Source: Candidatus Omnitrophota bacterium (lineage in GTDB: Bacteria; Omnitrophota; Gorgyraeia; Gorgyraeales; Gorgyraeaceae). From it: 7,651 nucleotides of DNA. The notes below the pieces were generated by a model, which was given only the letters and a program-made list of their open reading frames with translations, had not been told where the DNA came from and searched no databases. Positions 1 to 5,670 of this stretch are shown here, piece by piece. Each line of letters starts with the position of its first letter. Position 1 is the stretch's first letter. The position numbers and the translations under genes were made by a program. The stretch is from the NCBI GenBank assembly GCA_018817035.1, contig JAHIUV010000149.1, positions 1 to 7,651 on the forward strand, read 5' to 3'.

Positions 1-9
1 AAATAGTTT

Positions 10-122
10 GCTGACTTTTGAATATTTCAAACAATATTCTTCGAGCGTAGCCCCAAGCTTTATGTTCTCGACAAGCTCGAACAATATTGTCAGGGGCGAA
101 GTCGAGAAGTTTCAAAGTCAGC
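10..122. repeat. Palindromic intergenic repeat, copy 1
   Basis: This non-coding element is bounded by imperfect terminal inverted repeats: GCTGACTTTTGAA at 10-22 pairs with TTTCAAAGTCAGC at 110-122. Inside it are a short hairpin, TTTGAA-TAT-TTCAAA (17-31), and a second inverted pair, AATATTCTTCGAG (33-45) against CTCGAACAATATT (76-88), which matches at 12 of 13 positions. AGCCCC (49-54) faces GGGGC (93-97). The 10-bp stretch 81-90, ACAATATTGT, is a perfect palindrome. Four of its modules recur in a different order at 6648-6755, so it belongs to a dispersed family and is not a one-off terminator. No transposase lies nearby. It could be a REP-like or MITE-like element. It lies 69 bases upstream of the membrane Fe-S gene. 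Positions 123-191 hold nothing I recognise. Confidence 0.7.
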
Positions 123-191
123 AGAGTTTGTTGCAATATCCAAAGTTCTGCGGATTTGAAAGTAACGGCTGTTCGTGGTATCCTATTCAGT

Positions 192-941
192 ATGAAAAAG
201 CTTATTATTGCCAGGAAGTTTTCCCAGGCCTTGTTTATGGTCCTGTTTCTTTATACGGTCTTGCCGTCTTCGTGCCCTTTGGCAAGGGGGACGGTCCATA
301 AAGATATATTTTTAAAGATAGACCCGTTGACCCAAATTCTCGGTTCCATAAGCAGTCGTATTTTGTTCCCGGGCATAGTATTTGCTATTCTTATGCTGAT
401 GCTGACTTTTATCTTTGGAAGATTTTTTTGCGGGTGGATTTGTCCGTTAGGCGCGGTCATAGATGTATTCGGAGGTATAAGGAAAAAATGGATGCGTGTT
501 TCCGCCGGAACGAATAAAATACTCTATTCTGTAAAATATTACATATTAGGCATTATAGCGTTATGCTCAATTTTGGGCATAAGGGCCGCGTGGACGCTTG
601 ACCCTATGTTCATAATGCTAAGTTTGATCGTATTCGGCGCAGTGCCGCTGATGGCATTTGCCTGCTGTTCTGCTTTTATAACAAAAAGATTTTGGTGCCG
701 GGTAATCTGTCCGCTGGGCGCGATATACGCGATTGCCGCGAGATTTTCTTTATTAAGGCGTTATGTCATTGAGTGTGACGGATGCTCCAGGTGTAAGGCT
801 GATTGCAGGATGCAGGCTATAAAGGACGATATGGATTACGATAAAAGCGAATGCATCCTTTGCATGGATTGTATATATGAATGTCCTGCCCGCGCGACAA
901 GATTTGGCTGGCTATCTCGCGCAAAGAGGCCGCAGGCGTAA
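192..941 (+). CDS. NapH/MauN-like membrane protein with four cysteine motifs for Fe-S clusters (Fer4_5 type)
   Basis: This 249-residue inner-membrane iron-sulfur protein is probably an electron-transfer subunit between the quinone pool or a membrane partner and soluble Fe-S proteins. About four hydrophobic segments are visible (roughly residues 8-24, 56-77, 111-130 and 138-163). Two CxxxCP motifs sit at the membrane edge: C80/C84 in GRFFCGWICPLG and C169/C173 in RFWCRVICPLG. These are the hallmark of the NapH/MauN/YccM group. The C-terminus has two ferredoxin motifs, C195-C198-C201-C205 (no following proline) and C221-C224-C227-C231-P. I chose the ATG at 192 because ARKFSQALFMVLFL matches the usual family N-terminus; the frame extends upstream to 87, into the repeat, but that part looks unconserved. 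No good Shine-Dalgarno precedes it. No nap, rnf or mau partner genes are present, so the redox partner is unknown. The last 30 bases overlap the convergent gene's end. Confidence 0.87.
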   Translation: MKKLIIARKFSQALFMVLFLYTVLPSSCPLARGTVHKDIFLKIDPLTQILGSISSRILFPGIVFAILMLMLTFIFGRFFCGWICPLGAVIDVFGGIRKKWMRVSAGTNKILYSVKYYILGIIALCSILGIRAAWTLDPMFIMLSLIVFGAVPLMAFACCSAFITKRFWCRVICPLGAIYAIAARFSLLRRYVIECDGCSRCKADCRMQAIKDDMDYDKSECILCMDCIYECPARATRFGWLSRAKRPQA

Positions 942-2258
942 TTCCTTCCACATATAACTGTTTTCCATACATAAATATACAGGTAGTTTTTTGGAGTGTT
1001 TAGACAGCATTTTTAACATAGAGCTGTATATTTCATGCCTGATGGAATGAGGATATCTTAATTTATTGTCAAAACCAGGGACCAGCTCTCCGTCAAGCAG
1101 TTCATTACCGGGAAATCTCGCCTCTATGACCTGTTTTACTTTAGGATTAAACCTCAAAGTGCCTATACTTATCCACGCTATATCTTTTACTTTGATAGCG
1201 TCGAAAAGCATGTCTATTACTTTCCCGTATTCTTTTTCCCAGCCGTTGAAATATATCACCGGGTCGAAGTGACATGCTATCTTATAGCCTGCGTCAGCGC
1301 ATTTTTTAATAGCCTTCAGGCGTTCTTTCAGGCTTGGCGCGAAAAATTCATTCTCGTCTATTATGCTTTGGGGGTTAAGGCTCCACGCTGTTACTATGTT
1401 CCCGGAGTGGTTTGCCTTCAGCACTTTATCGATATTGACGCTCTTAGTCTTGAACTCAAAATAGACATCCCGGTGCTTTTTAAAAAAATCTATGATAGGA
1501 AGGGAGTATTCTGTTATATGGTCCAGCATCAGCGAATCAGAAAATTCACCTGTTCCTATGCGCATGCCCGGTTTTTTATATTTTGGGAATTCCTGAAAAA
1601 ACCTGTCCAGGTTTGCCGGAAATATAAGGCCCGGGACATTCATGTATTCCTGCAGGTAGCAATAAGTGCAGTCAAAGATACACCCAAAACTCAGGTTGAA
1701 TATATGATATCCACAGCCCACAGCCATTTTTGTGCAGGGGCATTTCTTGAAGAAATCATAATTTTCGTGGGTGATGAATACCGTGCCGCGCCTTTTGTTG
1801 TAATCTGATATACCGGAAGATTTTTTTCCCGCCAGATGGTCTTTTAGGCTTTTTATCTCGGAGAATTTTGCTTTTGGGAAGGCTTTCCTGAAATTGTCGG
1901 AGAGCTTTGATCGTGATGCAGAGGTTTCCGCTATAATATTGTCAGGGTAGAAAACTGATTTTTCCAGGTCCAGCGCTGAATCTTGATCAAGTTTTAATTT
2001 AGGCAGATGCGGCCTTGACAGTTGCCTGTTAAGGGAAGCGTAAGGAAACCGTCTTTTTAACAGCTCGTCTTTTATTTTTTTAAAATTATCAGGAATGCCG
2101 CGGACTATATCAGGAGGTTTGACGTTGTCTCTTTTGGATATTTCGTAGACGAGCCTTATGGTTTCCTGTTTTTTGTTGATACCCAGGCGCCGAAAGGCGG
2201 AATTAACAGCGTCTTTGGAATCTTTTAATCTTTTGGATTCTTTTTTATAAGATCGCAT
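912..2258 (-). CDS. Radical-SAM protein of the spore photoproduct lyase-like (SplB/COG1533) family
   Basis: This 448-residue protein carries a radical-SAM cluster motif, C193-x3-C197-x2-C200, within FGCIFDCTYCYLQ; the CYLQ ending is typical of spore photoproduct lyase relatives. Other SPL-like stretches are RIGTGEFSDSL (233-243), TAWSLNP (290-296) and CHFDPVI (329-335). SPL proper reverses the spore photoproduct thymine dimer using SAM and a reduced [4Fe-4S] cluster. Relatives outside spore-formers have no settled substrate, so the activity here is unknown. Compared with B. subtilis SplB (about 340 residues) it has a roughly 95-residue lysine-rich N-terminal extension. Extra cysteines C173, C175 and C182 lie just before the cluster motif. 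The ATG at 2258 is the only plausible start, since the next in-frame ATG is residue 178. It overlaps the upstream phosphorylase gene by 34 bases and has no purine-rich Shine-Dalgarno, which suggests translational coupling. Confidence 0.88.
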   Translation of the reverse strand: MRSYKKESKRLKDSKDAVNSAFRRLGINKKQETIRLVYEISKRDNVKPPDIVRGIPDNFKKIKDELLKRRFPYASLNRQLSRPHLPKLKLDQDSALDLEKSVFYPDNIIAETSASRSKLSDNFRKAFPKAKFSEIKSLKDHLAGKKSSGISDYNKRRGTVFITHENYDFFKKCPCTKMAVGCGYHIFNLSFGCIFDCTYCYLQEYMNVPGLIFPANLDRFFQEFPKYKKPGMRIGTGEFSDSLMLDHITEYSLPIIDFFKKHRDVYFEFKTKSVNIDKVLKANHSGNIVTAWSLNPQSIIDENEFFAPSLKERLKAIKKCADAGYKIACHFDPVIYFNGWEKEYGKVIDMLFDAIKVKDIAWISIGTLRFNPKVKQVIEARFPGNELLDGELVPGFDNKLRYPHSIRHEIYSSMLKMLSKHSKKLPVYLCMENSYMWKELRLRPLCAR

Positions 2259-2926
2259 AACAGGAGAGAGGCGGTTTTTATCGAGGCGGTCAATGTCGAG
2301 TTATCCTCGCGGCTTAATTTTTCATAAAAAGGTTTTTTAGCTATTATATCGGTGACGTAAAATAGCGCGGCTGCTTTTTTCCCGGTGCGCGCCGCGGCGG
2401 AAAAGAGGGCGCTTGCTTCCATGTCTACCACGTCTATTTTATTCTGTTCGAATATTTCCGGATGATCCTCTTCCAATTTCAGGGAGCCTAAAGTAGCGCA
2501 GGTCACTTTTTTTATCCCGGATAGTTTATCGGCAAGAGTTTTGTCAGGGAAATACGCGTCAGGCGCTTTACCCGGCTTTAACAGCATATCTGTAAAGCTT
2601 TCCATGGAGTAGCATTTTTCAGGAGAGACGAGGCTGCCTATGCCCATGCCTTTTTCTTCTTTTACAAGCCCGCATGAACCGAATAATAGTATGTTCCTGC
2701 ACTGTGTTTTTTCAAGATATAGCGCCGCGTCTCCTGAGAATCCAGGGCCTATGCCGGTATGTATCACGGTGAAATATTCGTTGTTCCCTGAAGCGTATAT
2801 CTTGCCCCTGGAGAACTCTTTTATTCCCAGCCATTCCGATATGTCTTTCCTCAGGATAGGCAGGAATACGCAGGTATCTTTGACCCGCGATCCATCTATA
2901 CCGAATAAGGCTTTGAATTTTGTCAT
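2225..2926 (-). CDS. Nucleoside phosphorylase/nucleosidase-family protein (PNP_UDP_1 fold)
   Basis: This 233-residue cytosolic enzyme belongs to the family that cleaves the N-glycosidic bond of purine or pyrimidine nucleosides, with phosphate (PNP, UP) or water (MTA/SAH nucleosidase, futalosine hydrolase). Visible family marks are the glycine loop HTGIGPGFSGDAA (56-68), FGSCGLV (82-88), the ribose-binding signature VVDMEASALF (166-175) and the late aspartate in YVTDII (D193), which aligns with the catalytic Asp of PNP and MTAN. Length and motif order are normal for the family. The substrate cannot be assigned from sequence alone; 5'-deoxyadenosine, MTA and inosine-type substrates are all possible. 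It is the middle gene of a tight three-gene minus-strand block, 8 bases after the DUF362 gene and overlapping the SPL-like gene. 5'-Deoxyadenosine is a by-product of many radical-SAM reactions, so cleaving it is one possible, unproven link to the next gene. Confidence 0.83.
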   Translation of the reverse strand: MTKFKALFGIDGSRVKDTCVFLPILRKDISEWLGIKEFSRGKIYASGNNEYFTVIHTGIGPGFSGDAALYLEKTQCRNILLFGSCGLVKEEKGMGIGSLVSPEKCYSMESFTDMLLKPGKAPDAYFPDKTLADKLSGIKKVTCATLGSLKLEEDHPEIFEQNKIDVVDMEASALFSAAARTGKKAAALFYVTDIIAKKPFYEKLSREDNSTLTASIKTASLLLCDLIKKNPKD

Positions 2927-2931
2927 GTGAG

Positions 2932-2936
2932 CCCCT
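2932..2936 (-). promoter_or_regulatory. Ribosome binding site overlapping the DUF362 stop codon
   Basis: On the minus strand the sequence reads TAGGGGCTCACATG. The TAG stop of the DUF362 gene (2937-2935) shares its last two bases with an AGGGG Shine-Dalgarno, five bases before the phosphorylase ATG at 2926. This supports the chosen start and indicates co-translation of the two genes. Confidence 0.6.
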
Positions 2937-3999
2937 ATATTTCTATTAAATTATAATTTAAGCTGCCCATACCTTTCGTGGCCGCGTGCTCAAGGGTTTT
3001 TTTGTAAGAGCCTTCAGATGTCGCTTCAAAAAATATGTCTTTCTCTTTATTGATAAGATCTATGGTAGCTTTTTCAAGGGCCAGTATGTCTTTGGAGGCG
3101 AGTATGCCTATGTCGGCGCTCACTATTTTTTCATTTTTAGTGGATATACAGTCGCATTCTTTTGTTATGTCAAAGGCGAAATTCATGAAAAATTTATTTT
3201 TGAACTTAGAGAGTATAAATTCCGCGACTTCAGCTATTCTTTTGGCGAACACATCATGGTCTTCACCCCAGTTTATGAATATTGAGTTAAATTTGCACGC
3301 GCATAAGCATTCGCCGCAGCCAAGGCATAGTACCTTATCTATAAAGGCTTTATTGTTTTTGGAAAAGCTTATGGCTTTTACAGGACAGATATCGATGCAT
3401 AAACCGCAGGAGGTACATTTTTCCTCGACTATATGAGGCTTAAGAGAAGAGTGCTGCACCTGTTTAGTTGCCCTGGACGACATACCCATAGCGATATTTT
3501 TGATCGCGCCGGCGTATCCTGCCAGGATGTGACAAGTGATGTGCGACAAGACTACCAGATTATCTGTCATGCCGATAAAGGAGGGAAGTTTTATATTTTT
3601 TACGTATTCTGAATCCAACGCGTATTCTTTTCCGTCCTGTCCGAATATGCCGTCCGCTATTATGAACGGCGCGCCTACTCTGGAATGCGCGAAACCTTTA
3701 TTTTGCGCGAGAGTGAGGTGATCGACCGCGTTTGTCCTGGAGCCGCTGTATATGACGTTGGTATCAAAGAGAAAGGGTTTAGCGTTAAGTTTTTTTATTT
3801 CGCAGACGACATGTTTTACCAGTTCCGGACTTAAGTGATTTGTACATTTAGTGTCGCCCAGGGTCAGTTTGACCGGTATGAAGTCATCTTTTTTGTAATC
3901 TATGAAAGGATTTATTTCCCGGAGCAGTTTTAGCAGGGCAATTGACCTGCTTTTTATATCGCCATTCGTAGTCTTTATTAAATAAACATCACTTTTCAT
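2935..3999 (-). CDS. DUF362 protein with two [4Fe-4S] ferredoxin motifs
   Basis: This 354-residue protein has a DUF362 domain split around a ferredoxin insert. The insert has two full cluster motifs: C195-C198-C201-C205-P (CTSCGLCIDICP) and C225-C228-C231-C235 (CLGCGECLCAC, without the usual proline). Family-typical stretches flank it: LSHITCHILAGYAGAIKN (151-168) before, and FDITKECDCIS (276-286) and DIGILASKD (296-304) after. The ECDC cysteines C282 and C284 are a recurrent feature of this family as I recall it and might bind a further metal centre. There is no signal peptide or membrane segment, so it is probably cytosolic. The exact role of such DUF362 proteins is not settled; electron carrying is the usual suggestion. 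It is the first gene of the tight block with the phosphorylase and the SPL-like radical-SAM gene, and could supply that enzyme's reducing electron. An AGGGA (4014-4010) lies 10 bases upstream of the ATG. Confidence 0.88.
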   Translation of the reverse strand: MKSDVYLIKTTNGDIKSRSIALLKLLREINPFIDYKKDDFIPVKLTLGDTKCTNHLSPELVKHVVCEIKKLNAKPFLFDTNVIYSGSRTNAVDHLTLAQNKGFAHSRVGAPFIIADGIFGQDGKEYALDSEYVKNIKLPSFIGMTDNLVVLSHITCHILAGYAGAIKNIAMGMSSRATKQVQHSSLKPHIVEEKCTSCGLCIDICPVKAISFSKNNKAFIDKVLCLGCGECLCACKFNSIFINWGEDHDVFAKRIAEVAEFILSKFKNKFFMNFAFDITKECDCISTKNEKIVSADIGILASKDILALEKATIDLINKEKDIFFEATSEGSYKKTLEHAATKGMGSLNYNLIEI

Positions 4000-4013
4000 A
4001 ACTCACGATTCCC

Positions 4014-4050
4014 TAACTTCACAACAGTGCATTGCAGTTTTGTGAAGTTA
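4014..4050 (-). promoter_or_regulatory. Perfect 11-bp inverted repeat in the DUF362 leader
   Basis: TAACTTCACAA (4014-4024) and TTGTGAAGTTA (4040-4050) are perfect inverted repeats around a 15-base spacer, which itself contains TGCATTGCA. The element sits in the 76-base gap between the HD-GYP stop and the DUF362 start. On the transcribed (minus) strand its 3' arm ends on the first A of the AGGGA Shine-Dalgarno (4014-4010). No T-run follows on either strand, so it does not look like an intrinsic terminator. It could be an RNA hairpin that affects DUF362 translation, a processing site, or a DNA site for a dimeric regulator. Confidence 0.55.
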
Positions 4051-4075
4051 AGATTTGGAGGAAGAGGTTATTTTG

Positions 4076-5467
4076 TTATGGCTTTATGGCCTGGTCTGTC
4101 CAGAAAGGCTTATGGTCGTTTTCTTTTAATATTTTAAGCGCGGTCGCTACTATATCTTTGTCATATTTAATGCCGGAGTTGTCTTTTAATTCCTTTGCCG
4201 CCTCGTCTATTCCCAGGGCAGCCCTATATGGCCTGTGGTCTGTCATGGCTTCAAGCACGTCTGATATGGCAAGGATCCTGGCTTCTGGTATTATCTTACT
4301 GCTGGATAGTCCCCGCGGATATCCTTTTCCGTTAAGCCTTTCATGATGCTGATAAATAGCCTCGGGCAAGGGAAAAGGAAAATCATGGGGCTTTAACATC
4401 TCGTAACATTTTTTGACATGCTCTTGTATCAGCTTAAATTCCAGTTCGGAAAGTTTGCCGGGTTTATTTAATATTTCCAGAGGAATCAATATCTTTCCTA
4501 TGTCGTGTAATTCCGCCGACATCTTTAGTTCCAGTATCCTGTCTTCGCTCCAGCCCATTCTCTTGGCTATCTTTTCCGCTATTATTGATACACGTCGTGT
4601 ATGTCCGAATGTATAAGGATCCCTTATTTCCAGCACCTTATCCAGCACTTTAAGGGAACTTATAACCATGTTCAGCCTGCCCTGCTCTACATGGTCATAC
4701 GCGGTTATGTCGCGCGTTATGCCCATGGTGCCTATGGTTTTACCTTTTTTATCATATACTGGTATTTTTGTCGTCGTGACGCAGTTATATGTCCCGTTAG
4801 GGAGAAGCGTTCTTTCGATTTTTCCTATTATGGGTTTGCCTGTTTTCAATATATGGGTATCGTCGTTGAACATTTTTTGAGCCTGGTCTTTAGGGAAAAA
4901 GTCAAAGTCGGTTTTGCCTATGATCTCAGCGGGTTTCATCTTAAACCCCTGGGCGTAGAAACGGTTGACCTTTATTATGCGGTTTTTCCTGTCTTTGAAA
5001 TAGATGGCGTCAGGAAGGTTGTCCAGCAGGTTCCTGAAGAGATGTTTTTCGAAATAGAACTTTTCCTCGAGCTCTTTATGTTTTGTTATATCCTCAAGCA
5101 TACCTTCCATGCAGACATGTTTTTTTCCTGAGGCGGCTTGTTTCATGTGAGCGGTTATGGCTACCCAGACATCGTCGTTACTTTTTCTTTTCTTGAAGCG
5201 CGTTTCGTAGAATTTTATTTTTTTATTTTTCTTCAGGTCCCTGAAGAATTCCTCAGAATCCTTGTGGTCGCTGAAAAGGTTCCTGAATTTGAGTTTCTGT
5301 ATGTCATTCGGCGACGCGTAACCGAGTATCTTAGCCAGGGCTGAATTTACCGTAAGGAATCGCCCTGTCGGATATAGCTGATATTTAAAAAGGCATATGC
5401 CAAGCTTGTCGGCTGTAGAGAAATTAAGGTAAGATTCTTCTTTTTTGCAGTGATTTTTAGTTATCAT
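4076..5467 (-). CDS. Sensor protein with two PAS domains and a C-terminal HD-GYP phosphodiesterase
   Basis: This 463-residue soluble signalling protein has PAS 1 at about residues 17-130 (ending in MLEDITKHKELEEK), PAS 2 at about 140-257 (LLDNLPDAIYFKDRKNRI to GITRDITAYDH), a short linker helix, then an HD-GYP domain from about 265 to 447. The HD-GYP residues appear complete: H289 (GHTRR), H321-D322 in ELHDIGK, H350, H374-H375 in QHHERLNGKGYP, and D403 in ISDVLEAMTDHRPYR. HD-GYP enzymes hydrolyse cyclic di-GMP to pGpG or GMP at a metal centre, so this protein probably lowers c-di-GMP when its PAS domains sense a small molecule, redox state or light. It has no membrane segment, receiver domain or GGDEF domain. 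The first ATG is kept because the next Met (108) would remove most of PAS 1. No Shine-Dalgarno is visible. No other c-di-GMP gene is in the window. The downstream DUF362 gene may be read from the same transcript. Confidence 0.92.
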   Translation of the reverse strand: MITKNHCKKEESYLNFSTADKLGICLFKYQLYPTGRFLTVNSALAKILGYASPNDIQKLKFRNLFSDHKDSEEFFRDLKKNKKIKFYETRFKKRKSNDDVWVAITAHMKQAASGKKHVCMEGMLEDITKHKELEEKFYFEKHLFRNLLDNLPDAIYFKDRKNRIIKVNRFYAQGFKMKPAEIIGKTDFDFFPKDQAQKMFNDDTHILKTGKPIIGKIERTLLPNGTYNCVTTTKIPVYDKKGKTIGTMGITRDITAYDHVEQGRLNMVISSLKVLDKVLEIRDPYTFGHTRRVSIIAEKIAKRMGWSEDRILELKMSAELHDIGKILIPLEILNKPGKLSELEFKLIQEHVKKCYEMLKPHDFPFPLPEAIYQHHERLNGKGYPRGLSSSKIIPEARILAISDVLEAMTDHRPYRAALGIDEAAKELKDNSGIKYDKDIVATALKILKENDHKPFWTDQAIKP

Positions 5468-5477
5468 AAGCGAAGAT

Positions 5478-5486
5478 ATTTTACCA
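5478..5486 (-). promoter_or_regulatory. Candidate extended -10 promoter for the PAS/HD-GYP gene
   Basis: The minus strand reads TGGTAAAAT, an extended -10 type element resembling TGGTATAAT of the divergent aldolase promoter. No good -35 box lies 16-18 bases upstream; a pyrimidine tract, TTTCTTTC-like, covers that area (5488-5512). Transcription would start near 5471, only about 4 bases before the ATG. This would give an almost leaderless mRNA, which agrees with the lack of a Shine-Dalgarno. Confidence 0.35.
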
Positions 5487-5587
5487 TAAAGAAAGAATAA
5501 AAGAAAGAAAAACCCATACTTAATTTATAATAAATGAAAAGATGCGTCCTGTTTTTTCAAATAGCGCAGGTGTTGTTAAAATATATG

Positions 5588-5617
5588 TTGAGAAAAGTGC
5601 GCATAGTTTGGTATAAT
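5588..5617 (+). promoter_or_regulatory. Sigma-70-type promoter of the aldolase gene
   Basis: A TTGAGA box (5588-5593) lies 18 bases before a perfect TATAAT (5612-5617). The -10 is preceded by TGG, so it also has an extended -10 (TGNTATAAT). The expected transcription start is near 5624, giving a leader of about 47 bases before the ATG. This is the best promoter match in the window and fits a well-expressed central metabolic gene. Confidence 0.75.
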
Positions 5618-5657
5618 AACGTGGCTTGAGAATAAGAATGTGAATTAGCATATCAGG

Positions 5658-5664
5658 AAAGGAG
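5658..5664 (+). promoter_or_regulatory. Strong ribosome binding site of the aldolase gene
   Basis: AAAGGAG lies six bases before the ATG at 5671. It is the strongest Shine-Dalgarno in the window and fixes the aldolase start. Most neighbouring genes lack a comparable site. Confidence 0.85.
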
Positions 5665-5670
5665 TTTCAA

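Noticed and set aside
87..191. Upstream extension of the NapH-like protein to a start at 87
   Set aside because: The added residues come from the repeat and non-coding DNA. The family-like N-terminus begins at the ATG at 192.
8..301. 97-codon plus-strand open frame at the left edge
   Set aside because: It is largely translated repeat sequence and then an out-of-frame shadow of the NapH-like gene. It shows no recognisable family pattern.
1269..1808. 179-codon plus-strand open frame inside the SPL-like gene
   Set aside because: It is antisense to the conserved radical-SAM core, has no family motifs and no ribosome binding site.
4018..4046. TTCACAA and TTGTGAA half-sites suggesting a Rex (or CRP-like) operator
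   Set aside because: The Rex consensus has TTGTGAA first and TTCACAA second with a 4-base gap; CRP is likewise TGTGA then TCACA. Here the halves are everted with 15 bases between them, so neither canonical site is present.
4601..5131. 176-codon plus-strand open frame inside the PAS/HD-GYP gene
   Set aside because: It is antisense to clearly recognisable PAS and HD-GYP sequence, so it is a shadow frame.
5488..5512. Purine-rich tract with two AAAGAAAG units 12 bases apart, considered as a regulatory repeat
   Set aside because: It is only two short low-complexity units, with no dyad and no clear partner, and could easily occur by chance in AT-rich intergenic DNA.
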